Below are positions 32,866-41,402 of a stretch of DNA of 64,000 nt, piece by piece. The first letter of the stretch is position 1, and every line of letters starts with the position of its first letter. The notes below the pieces were generated by a model. It made no database searches, was not told the DNA's origin, and saw only the letters and a program-made list of their open reading frames with translations. A program made the position numbers and the translations under genes. The stretch is from JAQVXR01 sp050945755 (GTDB lineage Bacteria; Bacillota; Dehalobacteriia; Dehalobacteriales; Dehalobacteriaceae): the NCBI GenBank assembly GCA_050945755.1, contig JBMNTN010000003.1, forward strand, positions 5,889-69,888, read 5' to 3'.

Positions 32866-33983
32866 TATCTCAATACATCTTGGTACACTTTAATTGTTTG
32901 CCCGGCGGTTTTAGTCCAGGAAAACTCACTTGCCCTCTTCGGGCCTTTCTTTCTTAACTCCTGGGCTAATTGAGGTTCTGTAAGCACCCGGTGCATCGCG
33001 GTTGCCAAAGCAAGGGTATCTTGGGGATTAATTAGAATTGCCGCGCCGTCCACTACTTCCGGGAGGGAAGAAATGTTAGATGTAATAGTTGGAGTGCCGC
33101 AAGCTAAAGCCTCAATCGGCGGAAGGCCAAAACCTTCATAAAAAGACGGGTAGACAAAAAGTTCTGCTGCATTATAAAAAAATGGGAGGTCCTGTACGGG
33201 AATAAACCCGGGAAACAGCACCCGCTCTTGAAGATCGAGTTTTTCAACCAAATCCGCCAAACCCTGATAATCCCGAGAATGTTTGCCCAAAATTACCAAC
33301 TTGCAAGATGCTTTAATATCTTTATAAATTTTATGGTAGGCATTGATTAAACCGCGCAGGTTTTTTCTTGGGCTAAAACCCCCAATATAAAGTATAAAGT
33401 TCTCCCCAATACCGTATTTATTTTTGATCCGAGATTTTGCTACATCCCTTTTAATCGGCTTATAAGTGGATTCAGGCGCCTCGTAAATTACGGTAATTCT
33501 CTCTTCGGGCACATGCATAATCTCTTGCAAGTCCTTTTTGGAATGCTCGGATACCGTGATAATGTGGTCTGTCTCACTTAAAATGCGCGGCATTTCCTGC
33601 CGAAAAATTTTTAAATAACCTTGCCCCACCGTTTCTTCTAAAACATAAGGAATTAAGTCATGAACAGTAACCACAGTGGCGCAATGCTTTTCCGGCGGCA
33701 GTCCAATCCCATTTTGCGGTACATGAAAAACATCCATCCCTTTCGGGTTAATGGTCTCAGCGGCAATGACAGTCTCCCAGAATGTGTCTTTAGATTGGGA
33801 AATACTTTGAAAAACACCACTTGTCAATGGATCCGTCCCTTGAAAACTTTCATGGGGAAGGAAAAAGTGGTACTCGTTTTTTTTATCTATTAAGTAAATA
33901 TTTCTAATCAGCTGATAGGTGTAAGTTCCCATTCCGGTTCCCCGGTACCAGATAGCCGCCCGGCTATCAATGCCCACCTTCAT
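32865..33983 (-). CDS. GT4-type glycosyltransferase, CotSA-like (copy 2)
   Basis: A 372-residue GT-B enzyme, clearly paralogous to the copy at 23755-24876 over the whole length. It has VGIDSRAAIWYRGTGMGTYTYQL at the N-terminus, YIGGFSPRKNLRGLI near 195, PSFYEGFGLPPIEALACG with the Glu pair near 280-290, and SSLPEVVDGAA. It follows CotS paralogue E by 17 bp and ends an operon of two kinase-like genes plus one GT. It is likely to decorate coat proteins or make a coat polysaccharide. The donor sugar cannot be read from the sequence. Confidence 0.86.
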   Translation of the reverse strand: MKVGIDSRAAIWYRGTGMGTYTYQLIRNIYLIDKKNEYHFFLPHESFQGTDPLTSGVFQSISQSKDTFWETVIAAETINPKGMDVFHVPQNGIGLPPEKHCATVVTVHDLIPYVLEETVGQGYLKIFRQEMPRILSETDHIITVSEHSKKDLQEIMHVPEERITVIYEAPESTYKPIKRDVAKSRIKNKYGIGENFILYIGGFSPRKNLRGLINAYHKIYKDIKASCKLVILGKHSRDYQGLADLVEKLDLQERVLFPGFIPVQDLPFFYNAAELFVYPSFYEGFGLPPIEALACGTPTITSNISSLPEVVDGAAILINPQDTLALATAMHRVLTEPQLAQELRKKGPKRASEFSWTKTAGQTIKVYQDVLR

Positions 33984-34000
33984 TATAATCTTTCACCCCG

Positions 34001-35008
34001 TTACATCAGTTTCTTCAGCCGCTTAAGGCTGTTTTTTCTTAACTCTTTTTCCATCACCCAATGCTTAATTTTACGTTCAAGACGCTCTCGGGGCTGGTTT
34101 TCTTCTATGTAATATGCAAATGCAACTTGCCAGAAGTCCTGGGGAAACCTGAGAATTGCACTGATAACTCCGCCTTCACAAGAAGAAACTCTTCTGACAT
34201 GATCATAACATTTTAAGGCATACAATGCTTTTTTATAATTCCATTTGTTTCTTTTCATTACTCTTAACATCAAACTGGCTACATCATGGCACCGGATGTC
34301 GCTAATACAGTAATCAAAATCAATGACATGGCCTTGACCCAATCTATCAATAATTACATTGTGGTTAGCATAATCATGATGGCAAAAATATTGATTTTTT
34401 GCGTCCTCCTTATTAACTTTTTCATAATTTTCTTTGATTAAAGTTTCCAAGGCATGTTTGGATTCATCCACATAATAATCAACATGAGCAAGGAAGATCT
34501 CATCAAAAAACGTTTTTCTACTTTTATTGATTACTTGTGCTTTAAACTGTAATAGTTCCTTTGTTTTATTAAGCATATTAGATGGCCAACTGCCCCATTT
34601 TATTCTCCCCTCAAAGTAGGGAGGTTCAAAACCTTTTGAGCTTTTATGCAATTCGGCCAAAGTACGGGCAGCAATTTTTAAATCGCTTTTCTGATGATAA
34701 TTTGCTTCTCGTCCGATTATCCATCGGGATAGGAAGTACCGCTTACCATTATATTCAACAAAGGGGTAAAACTTTTGACTGAGAATCATTCGATTAATTC
34801 TGTCAAAACCTTGAGCTGCCAAATGCTCCGTAGCAGCATATATGTAGCAGAATTCATCCTCCGGGTATTTAATCTCTTTCAGTGCAAAGAAACCTTCCTC
34901 AGCTTCAATCCGGTAAACCATTTTATATGGTTCAACCTTCCTGGGGCTGATGGGAAAATACTTTAAAACCTCGCAAAACTGTTCCGGCAATCGGTAAAGA
35001 TTCCCCAT
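34001..35008 (-). CDS. CotS-family spore coat kinase-like protein (paralogue E)
   Basis: A 335-residue APH-fold protein with an intact catalytic set: FALKEIK (N-lobe Lys), YFCHHDYANHNVII (Asp and Asn) and HVIDFDYCISDIRCHD (metal Asp). The C-terminal family motif FPQDFWQVAFAYY is present. It lies between the broken paralogue F (12 bp upstream) and the glycosyltransferase (17 bp downstream), a compact coat operon like cotS-cotSA in B. subtilis. An active kinase on a sugar or protein acceptor is possible but unproven. Confidence 0.86.
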   Translation of the reverse strand: MGNLYRLPEQFCEVLKYFPISPRKVEPYKMVYRIEAEEGFFALKEIKYPEDEFCYIYAATEHLAAQGFDRINRMILSQKFYPFVEYNGKRYFLSRWIIGREANYHQKSDLKIAARTLAELHKSSKGFEPPYFEGRIKWGSWPSNMLNKTKELLQFKAQVINKSRKTFFDEIFLAHVDYYVDESKHALETLIKENYEKVNKEDAKNQYFCHHDYANHNVIIDRLGQGHVIDFDYCISDIRCHDVASLMLRVMKRNKWNYKKALYALKCYDHVRRVSSCEGGVISAILRFPQDFWQVAFAYYIEENQPRERLERKIKHWVMEKELRKNSLKRLKKLM

Positions 35009-35020
35009 ATTTTCAACTCC

Positions 35021-36009
35021 TCAGGGGGTAAATCCTTCTCTAATCCTCCTCAACACCTGGATCTTTTCACCACGGCAGCTTAACTCCTGCTTAATTAATT
35101 CCACCAATTCTCTGGGCCTCCGGGAAGAAAAATACCACCGGTGGCCTGCGCGCCATATTTCATGGGGAAATTTTAATACTGCCAGTAGTAATTCTTGCTC
35201 TCTGAGGGATAAGGGATAATACCGGTGATACCAATAAACAATTTCTTCTGCCAAGCCCTCTTTCCAGTTATACCGTTTTCCACACGTCCTCACAAAACGA
35301 GCCAAATCCGTTACTCGTGAATCCTGAACACAGTAGTCAAAATCAATCAGGTAAACATTAGGCTCTTGATAAATAATATTATGATAAACGAAATCTCTAT
35401 GACAAATTGGCCTTTTATTTTGCAATTTTAAGCAGTAGGACCCATAGCCTATTAACGAAAGAGCATCTAATGCTTCCCAAGCATCCTTGATACTAAAAGG
35501 ATAAATCTTTTGAAACTCTACATCAAAGGACGTCCTGCCGTCGAGGGATAAAACTGCCATCTTTTCTAAATCCTCAATTCTGCGCCGCCACTTTTCTTCC
35601 CACTGTCCGATATCATTTCTCGGATGGCAATTTTTTGGAGGGTCAAACCCTTCTCCCAGCAAGTGCATTTCCGCCAGCAAGTGCACACTTTTTTTTAATT
35701 CAAATCGATTCAGAAAATTAACGTGCCGCCCTTCAATCCATTCGGTCAAAAAGGCTAATCCATCAGTACATTCTACATACATCCTGCCATCAGTGTTTTT
35801 AATTAACCTGGACATGCGGTGAAAGCCTCGTTCCCAAAGATAATCCATGACAGAAAGATTAAATAATAAACGGCGGGAATCAGTTCCCACTTTTTTTAAA
35901 GCAAAACTCCTACCTCCGGTAGAAACTTTCCAAACCGATCCTAAGTTTGTTATATTTTTCGGATAAATATCATAACTTGCTAATGCAGGTAGTACCCAAC
36001 TATCCCCAC
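35021..36009 (-). pseudogene. CotS-family kinase-like gene with an apparent frameshift near the start (paralogue F)
   Basis: The main frame (from codon 35890 down) carries intact catalytic motifs (PICHRDFVYHNII, YLIDFDYCVQDSRVTDLAR). Homology to paralogue E continues upstream through SFALKKV, YPKNITN and VLPALASYD, up to about 35995, where no start codon exists in that frame. A well-placed GTG at 36009 behind GGAGGTGAGGG is in another frame. One extra G in the GGGG run just after that GTG would join the two and give a 329-residue protein, the family length. It is therefore either a real one-base deletion or a sequencing error. Without repair, a GTG at 35890 would give a protein lacking the N-lobe Lys. 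Confidence 0.7.
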
Positions 36010-36107
36010 TCCCTCACCTCCGGTAAGCTTTCTTCAGCAATACGGAAAAATATTATAGGTTTGCATAACCATTGTATTTTGACTACCTGTACATTGTTCC
36101 AAAAATA

Positions 36108-36143
36108 TTCCGGCTCTTACTCTTATGAGTTTAGAAGCCGGAA
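36108..36143 (-). terminator. Long imperfect hairpin, likely terminator for the minus-strand mutase transcript
   Basis: Arms TTCCGGCT/AGCCGGAA extend into an inner ACTC/GAGT stem. On the minus strand TATTTTTGG follows. If it ends the mutase mRNA, that mRNA would run antisense through the small plus-strand gene. Confidence 0.5.
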
Positions 36144-36205
36144 CCAATACAAAAATACTTTAGTTATCCCAACATAATACATGCTAAAAAAGCAGGGGTG
36201 AAATG

Positions 36206-36490
36206 ATGTTTACTTCTTATGATTTGGCAGGTAAAAAAGTCGAAGACCTCGTGCGCATACTAAAACCATTATGTGAGAGCTACCGCATGTTGGTAGATGC
36301 AGCGGAAGAATTCAACCGAATTACACTTGCCCATAAAAATGATGTGGTCGATGCTATTAATCGGGCAGACGATCTAGGCGACATTATTGACCATGTCATT
36401 GACACGCTGGACGATATGGCAGAGGATTGGTTGAACCAATTTCAAAAATCCCCCCCCGAAGATATCCCGTCGTCAAAAAAATGTACATAA
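36206..36490 (+). CDS. Small acidic helical protein, function unknown
   Basis: A 94-residue protein, predicted all-helical and acidic, with heptad-like spacing (LVRILKPLCESYRMLVDAAEEF and DDLGDIIDHVIDTLDDMAEDWL). I recognise no family. Two ATGs overlap at 36203 and 36206; the second is better placed behind AGGGGTG. It is convergent with the phosphomannomutase gene with only seven bases between the stop codons, and divergent from the coat operon. Its place suggests a sporulation-related role, but nothing in the protein shows it. Confidence 0.6.
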   Translation: MFTSYDLAGKKVEDLVRILKPLCESYRMLVDAAEEFNRITLAHKNDVVDAINRADDLGDIIDHVIDTLDDMAEDWLNQFQKSPPEDIPSSKKCT

Positions 36491-36497
36491 ATATGCA

Positions 36498-37907
36498 TTA
36501 CTGCTTGTGCTTTCCCAGCGTAATTACTATTTCCTCTGCCGTGTTGAGCATCTTTTTCACTAATTTTTCCGATTCCGCCTCGGCGTAAAGTCGGATAACA
36601 GGTTCCGTCCCGGATGCCCTGAAAAGCATCCAGCGAGAAGGAGTATAAATGATCTTCAACCCATCTAGTTCTTCCACACGGTAATCATTACCCTCTGCCA
36701 GTTCCCTTATGAGAGTGTTTTTGTTCTTATTGATTATCTGATCGGGGCAACTGTCCTCTAATGTTAAGTCCTTACGCTGGTAGTAATGCGGACCTATATC
36801 CTCTCTAATTTCTTGAATCATTTCCCCTAAGGTTCTTTCCCGGCAAGACATCGCCTCCATTAAAAGGAGGCTGTTTAATATCCCATCTCGTTCAGGAAGA
36901 TGCACCTTCCAGCCTATTCCGCCGCTTTCTTCCCCACCCATAAAAATTTTCTCTTGAATAAACAAAGGAATAAGATACTTAAAACCGATAGGCGTTTCCC
37001 AAACATCAATCCGGTATTTTGCCGCCATTTTTTCAATCATTCTTGTGGTGGAAAACGTCTTGCCCACCGCCCCTGAACCCTTGCCTTGGCGTAACTGATG
37101 CCATAACAGGAGGGCAAAAATTTCCTGGGCATTAATATACTTTCCCTCGGCATCAACTACCCCTACCCGGTCGGCATCCCCATCGGTGGCAAATCCTGCA
37201 TAATATTTTCCTGCTACAACCGCATCTTTTAATTCGGCCAGATTCCCTTCCACCGGTTCCGGAGGAACATTGCCAAAACCGGGATTAAAATTATCATGGA
37301 TTTCCTTAACACAAATCCCTAAACTCTCTAAAAAGCTTCTCAAGTAACCTGTGCCAGCTCCGTACATTGGGTCAATCATGACACGCAGACCGGAGTTTTT
37401 GATGGCCTGCCAGTTAATCAGCTTTTTGATATGTCCCATATAGTCACTGTCTGCATCAAACAAATTTATTAAGGAAAGATCCGGCTTGCGTTTAACAGGA
37501 TTCCTTTTAATAAAAGCAGCAATTTCCCGGGTCATCTCAGGAGTTGCTGAGCCCCCGTACCAACCCTTAATTTTTATCCCGTTATAAAGAGCCGGGTTGT
37601 GACTTGCTGTAACCACTAATCCCCCGGCTAAACCTAGGTATTTAACACTATATGACACAACAGGGGTAGCCGTTGCTTTGGCCGTTAAAAAAACCGGAAT
37701 TTCATTTGCAGCCAGTACACAGGCCGCAGCATGAGCATATTCCCGGGAAAGAAACCGGGTATCGTAGCCAATCACAACACCTTTTTTCCCGTTTTCTTGA
37801 TTAATTATGTAATCAGCATATGCCTGAGCTATAGTTTCAACATTATCAAAGGTGACGTCCCGGCTGATAATACCTCGCCAACCATCTGTACCAAAAGAAA
37901 TTTTCAT
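36498..37907 (-). CDS. Phosphomannomutase/phosphoglucomutase
   Basis: Alpha-D-phosphohexomutase of 469 residues that interconverts hexose 6- and 1-phosphates. Landmarks are FGTDGWRGIIS at 5-15, the phosphoserine loop VVTASHNPALYNGIK near 97-111, the metal loop FATDGDADRVGVVD near 238-251, the sugar loop GGEESGG near 324 and the phosphate-binding FRASGTEPVIRLY near 436. With the guanylyltransferase next to it, it would make mannose 1-phosphate and then GDP-mannose for coat glycans. Glucose or glucosamine specificity cannot be excluded. Confidence 0.9.
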   Translation of the reverse strand: MKISFGTDGWRGIISRDVTFDNVETIAQAYADYIINQENGKKGVVIGYDTRFLSREYAHAAACVLAANEIPVFLTAKATATPVVSYSVKYLGLAGGLVVTASHNPALYNGIKIKGWYGGSATPEMTREIAAFIKRNPVKRKPDLSLINLFDADSDYMGHIKKLINWQAIKNSGLRVMIDPMYGAGTGYLRSFLESLGICVKEIHDNFNPGFGNVPPEPVEGNLAELKDAVVAGKYYAGFATDGDADRVGVVDAEGKYINAQEIFALLLWHQLRQGKGSGAVGKTFSTTRMIEKMAAKYRIDVWETPIGFKYLIPLFIQEKIFMGGEESGGIGWKVHLPERDGILNSLLLMEAMSCRERTLGEMIQEIREDIGPHYYQRKDLTLEDSCPDQIINKNKNTLIRELAEGNDYRVEELDGLKIIYTPSRWMLFRASGTEPVIRLYAEAESEKLVKKMLNTAEEIVITLGKHKQ

Positions 37908-37984
37908 GCCGTACTCCTTTTATCAAAACATCTTTGAAATACACTGTCTTACCTCCGACAAAAAATCCCCCTTGAGGCAAATCT

Positions 37985-39094
37985 TTATAAATAATCATCC
38001 CAGCCGTTCTTTTTAATGTTATCTACTAATTTTTTTACTTCTTGATCCCGGTCTTTGCGACAAACAAGCATTACATCTTCGGATTGAATAATAATTAGGT
38101 CTTCAACTCCTATAGTGGCAATTAACTTTGCTTCACTGTCTATAATACAATTTCGGGAATCAACTGAAATGTACTTTCCCCCGTTGAGAGTGTTGTTTCG
38201 TTCATCCTTAGGCAAATATTTCTCCAGAGCAGACCAACTGCCCACGTCATCCCAAATAAAATCCCCGGGGACCGTAGCAATGTTTTTGGCTTTTTCCATT
38301 ACGCCGTAATCAATAGAAACCCGAGGTAGCCCCTTATACTCTTTTTCGAAAATTTCTGTATTCCCTGAATTACCTACAACAGTCTCTAGCCTTTTTAGGC
38401 CTTCGTACAATTCCGGTAAATAAAGGGAAATCGCCGCTAGAATTGAAGAGATCTTCCAGACAAATATTCCGCTGTTCCACAAGTAATTTCCCTGCCTAAT
38501 AAAATTCATGGCAGTTACCTGGTCCGGTTTTTCTGTAAATGATTTAACATAATAAACAGGGTAACCATTTCCCTCCGCTAAAGGTTCACCACATTCGATA
38601 TAACCATACCCTGTCTTAGGAGCAAAAGGCTTAATTCCCAGAGTCATTAAGTAGTCATTATGTTGGGCATAATTAACTGCAATTTCTAAAGTCTTGATAA
38701 AAGCTTTTTCGTGCCCAATATAATGGTCAGAGGGCAAGACAACCATTATTCCCTCCGGGTCAACCTTAGAGAGAGTAATTGCCGCCAAACCCACACATGC
38801 AGCTGTATCACGATTAGCCGGCTCCAGAATAATATTTGAGACAGGTACTTCAGGTATAATCTCTTGAACCTGACCACTATATTGTTTGTGAGTGAGCACA
38901 AAACACCTTTGGGGTTGCACAAGCATTAAAGCACGACGGACAGTATCACTGAGTAAGCTGGCTTTTCCCAGTAATTTTAGAAACTGTTTCGGATTTTTTA
39001 ATCTGCTTTTGGGCCAAAATCTGGTCCCGGCGCCTCCGGCCATAATCACGGTAAATATTTTGGAGCACTTTTCCCCACTGCGTTGGAATCCCAC
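37985..39094 (-). CDS. Mannose-1-phosphate guanylyltransferase
   Basis: A 369-residue nucleotidyltransferase that makes GDP-mannose. Signatures are the nucleotide loop VIMAGGAGTRFWPKSR (17-32), KNPKQFL (sugar-phosphate lysine), VLPSDHYIG near 120, GYGYIECG, SFTEKPD near 190 and FIWDDVGSWSAL near 290. It lacks the C-terminal isomerase domain of bifunctional enzymes. The start is GTG 39094, behind GGGGTG. The gene lies 77 bp upstream of the mutase on the same strand, probably one operon feeding the coat glycosyltransferases. Confidence 0.9.
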   Translation of the reverse strand: MGFQRSGEKCSKIFTVIMAGGAGTRFWPKSRLKNPKQFLKLLGKASLLSDTVRRALMLVQPQRCFVLTHKQYSGQVQEIIPEVPVSNIILEPANRDTAACVGLAAITLSKVDPEGIMVVLPSDHYIGHEKAFIKTLEIAVNYAQHNDYLMTLGIKPFAPKTGYGYIECGEPLAEGNGYPVYYVKSFTEKPDQVTAMNFIRQGNYLWNSGIFVWKISSILAAISLYLPELYEGLKRLETVVGNSGNTEIFEKEYKGLPRVSIDYGVMEKAKNIATVPGDFIWDDVGSWSALEKYLPKDERNNTLNGGKYISVDSRNCIIDSEAKLIATIGVEDLIIIQSEDVMLVCRKDRDQEVKKLVDNIKKNGWDDYL

Positions 39095-39282
39095 CGGCTT
39101 TCACCCCACATGAAATAATTATTATTATCTCTATGCGCCAAATGAATGGAAGGTGAAAAAATTTACTTAGTCTGCCTAGCCGAAAGAGTATTTAAGTTGT
39201 ATGCTCCGCGCGCTTCAGGTAAGGAGAGGATACTTTTTAGCATCTCTATGCCACGCTGATCCTTTACTTGACACTATCTACA

Positions 39283-40155
39283 TTACACACTGAGAATTAC
39301 CCCATCCAAAATTCCCGCATCACTGATAATAACCCGGTCGGCTCCCAAAAGGCGTAAAACACTGATCAGAATCTGTAGGCCGGGAGAAATAATATCTGCT
39401 CTCTTTGGAGGGAGACCCACTACTTTCCCTTTCTCCTCCAAGGACATATTATCCAAATCTTCTTTCATGTTTTCTAAGTCTTTTAAAAAGAGCATCTTAC
39501 CTTGGATACTTTTTCGAGTATATTTTCTTACACCATAATATATCGCTGCGGCAGTTGTTGCCGTGCCTCCTACTCCAATAACTGATAACTTTTCTCCCTT
39601 GCCAATTAACCCCCCCACAGATGAAAAAAGCAATTCTTTTAACTCTTGCACTGTTAATGAATTTTCCTTTAACCGCACTGCCCCGATATTTACACTATAA
39701 CCCTTTACTCCCTGCTCTGTAGAAAAAATAATTTCCGTGCTCCCCCCGCCAATATCAACTACTACCGGTGTCCCGGAAACCAGAGACAATGAACTGACAG
39801 CACCCTGAAAGGCAAAAACCGCTTCTTCTTCACCAGATAGAACGCGGACATTCCACCCCGTAGCACAATAAACTTTTTGACAGAATTCATTTTGGTTAAC
39901 AGCATCTCTAACCGCACTGGTTGCAATAACACAGACATCGCTTACTCCGTAATTATCTGCAACCTGTCTGTATTTGATAAGCACCTGAATGGTCCGCTCG
40001 ATCGATTCCGGCAGGAGCTTTTTACCGACAATACCCGCCCCCAACCGGGTCTCTTCAACCATCTGGTTTATAACTTTTACTTTGCCCTCATTTTGAACGC
40101 CAATGAGCATCCGGATACTATTTGTCCCAATATCCACTGCCGCTTTATTCTTCAT
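39283..40155 (-). CDS. Ppx/GppA family exopolyphosphatase or (p)ppGpp phosphohydrolase
   Basis: ASKHA-fold phosphatase of 290 residues, the short single-module type. Motifs are AAVDIGTNSIRMLIG (residues 5-19), IATSAVRDAVN near 76, SGEEEAVFAFQGA near 106 and VVVDIGGGSTEIIFS near 132, then GVGGTATTAAA. The family hydrolyses polyphosphate or the gamma-phosphate of pppGpp; the two cannot be separated by eye. It lies downstream of the S1-domain gene, about 70 bp past a terminator, and before the GDP-mannose genes. Confidence 0.9.
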   Translation of the reverse strand: MKNKAAVDIGTNSIRMLIGVQNEGKVKVINQMVEETRLGAGIVGKKLLPESIERTIQVLIKYRQVADNYGVSDVCVIATSAVRDAVNQNEFCQKVYCATGWNVRVLSGEEEAVFAFQGAVSSLSLVSGTPVVVDIGGGSTEIIFSTEQGVKGYSVNIGAVRLKENSLTVQELKELLFSSVGGLIGKGEKLSVIGVGGTATTAAAIYYGVRKYTRKSIQGKMLFLKDLENMKEDLDNMSLEEKGKVVGLPPKRADIISPGLQILISVLRLLGADRVIISDAGILDGVILSV

Positions 40156-40186
40156 CTGAATTACCGTCCTTTATTAAAATCTCCAT

Positions 40187-40215
40187 GAAAAAAAGCACTC
40201 CCTTTCGGGACTGCT
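40187..40215 (-). terminator. Terminator of the S1-domain gene
   Basis: Minus-strand stem AGCA-TCCC/GGGA-TGCT around a GAAA loop with one mismatch, followed by seven T residues. Confidence 0.8.
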
Positions 40216-40222
40216 CTTCCCA

Positions 40223-40591
40223 TTACCGTCCACCCTTTTTCCCTTCGCGGTGTCGCTTCAAAGCCGTCAGTTTTTCATTACTGTCTTTCATAAACTTAGC
40301 CAGTTTATCCTCAAAAGAAAAATCGTTTTTAGCGTTGCGTGGCTGTGCCGCGGGTTTAGGTTGGGCCTGTTTAATGGACAAACCTATTTTCCCTTTTTCA
40401 TCAATATTGACTACTTTTACTTTCACTCGGTCAGATTCCTTTAGATAGTCCTTAACATCCTTGACATATGCGTCGGCTACCTCAGAAATATGAACCAACC
40501 CAGTCATCCCACCGGGGAGCTCAACAAAAGCCCCAAATTTAGTGATGCCGGTCACAACCCCCTCAACAATGCTGCCCACGGCAAGAACCAT
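40223..40591 (-). CDS. yabR: S1 RNA-binding domain protein (YabR-like)
   Basis: A 122-residue protein with one S1 OB-fold at residues 3-72 (GSIVEGVVTGITKFGAFVELPGGMTGLVHISEV), then a basic, probably disordered tail rich in Lys. It resembles YabR, which follows divIC in B. subtilis, and the S1 repeat of polynucleotide phosphorylase. It is likely an RNA- or ribosome-associated factor; the exact role is unknown. It lies 138 bp after divIC on the same strand. Confidence 0.88.
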   Translation of the reverse strand: MVLAVGSIVEGVVTGITKFGAFVELPGGMTGLVHISEVADAYVKDVKDYLKESDRVKVKVVNIDEKGKIGLSIKQAQPKPAAQPRNAKNDFSFEDKLAKFMKDSNEKLTALKRHREGKKGGR

Positions 40592-40729
40592 AAAAGTATA
40601 ATCCTCCTCAATATTTACCTATGTAAAAATTATATCTAAGTTAAAAGACTCTTGTCAATGGTCAATGTACATACTCTCGAAAAAGAAGCACTTAAACATA
40701 GTAAAACCGCAAAATTTTTTCATCCTTTT

Positions 40730-41065
40730 CTAATGAATGTTATTTTGAAGTGCCTCTAAAGATTTGGCTTTTCTAATATCACCTTCCTCACCCGGAACCA
40801 ATAGGGTTTCCCCTGGCTTTATTAATCCCAAATCCTCCCTGGCAATTCTTTCAATATAAGATTTATTTTCCAAAAGTTTAATTTCGTCTTGGAGTTTTTC
40901 CTGTTCTTGAGCTAGTGCCTTTTTTGTCTGTAGGTAACTATTAATTTCCTTGTCTATGGAATTAATCTTATAAAACTGCTGGCCAAAGCTAATTCCCACA
41001 TATCCTATAATTAAAAAGAGCACAAAAAATCTTTTTTTTATGCGGTACTTTCCTTTAAATGCCAT
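40730..41065 (-). CDS. divIC: DivIC/FtsB-type septum formation protein
   Basis: A 111-residue bitopic membrane protein of the divisome. It has a basic cytoplasmic start (MAFKGKYRIKKR), one transmembrane helix at about 12-30, a coiled coil (about 34-70) and IERIAREDLGLIKPGETLLV, the family signature, near 72-91. It stabilises FtsL and helps recruit septal wall enzymes, including at the sporulation septum. The start is ATG 41065, with GGAGG nine bases upstream; the longer frame overlaps the HTH gene too far. It overlaps that gene by 11 bp. Confidence 0.9.
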   Translation of the reverse strand: MAFKGKYRIKKRFFVLFLIIGYVGISFGQQFYKINSIDKEINSYLQTKKALAQEQEKLQDEIKLLENKSYIERIAREDLGLIKPGETLLVPGEEGDIRKAKSLEALQNNIH

Positions 41066-41294
41066 CCCCTGTTTCCTCCCCATCGGAACCGAAAATACCC
41101 AAAGCATCACCTGGTATCACAATGACTACTTCATACCCTTTAGTTTTGGCCCTATAATAAAGGGTAGCCACCGAACTAGCGCTGAGGCTTAATTTTTTTG
41201 CAATTTCTTCTGTGGACCGGCCCATTTCTTTTAGCGTAACTACCTGCCGCTCGCGAAAACTAAGCTTTTCCACACCTCTAATCTCAATTTTCAT
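41055..41294 (-). CDS. Small sigma-70 region 4-like HTH protein
   Basis: A 79-residue protein whose centre is an HTH like sigma factor region 4 (LSFRERQVVTLKEMGRSTEEIAKKLSLSASSVATLYYRAKTKG, residues 10-52), followed by a short acidic tail. It may be a regulator or a protein that recruits RNA polymerase; no partner is evident. The start is ATG 41294, behind GTGGAG. It is not part of the B. subtilis yabQ-divIC order and is coupled to divIC by overlap. A DnaA-box cluster lies directly upstream. Confidence 0.75.
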   Translation of the reverse strand: MKIEIRGVEKLSFRERQVVTLKEMGRSTEEIAKKLSLSASSVATLYYRAKTKGYEVVIVIPGDALGIFGSDGEETGDGI

Positions 41295-41319
41295 CTTAGC
41301 TCCACGGGTTGTCCAAAAC

Positions 41320-41362
41320 CCATCCACAATTTATTCACAGTTTATCCACATATTGTGGACAA
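41320..41362. promoter_or_regulatory. Cluster of DnaA-box-like sequences
   Basis: TTATTCACA (41331-41339) and TTATCCACA (41342-41350) both fit the DnaA box TTATNCACA, three bases apart. A reverse-strand TTGTCCACA (41354-41362) and CCATCCACA (41320-41328) are one and two bases off. They lie in the 108-bp gap upstream of the HTH gene and downstream of yabQ. They may let DnaA control the HTH-divIC unit or act as a titration site. Confidence 0.6.
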
Positions 41363-41402
41363 AATAATTACAAATTTTGTACAAATATTCTTCAGGAAAA
41401 TG

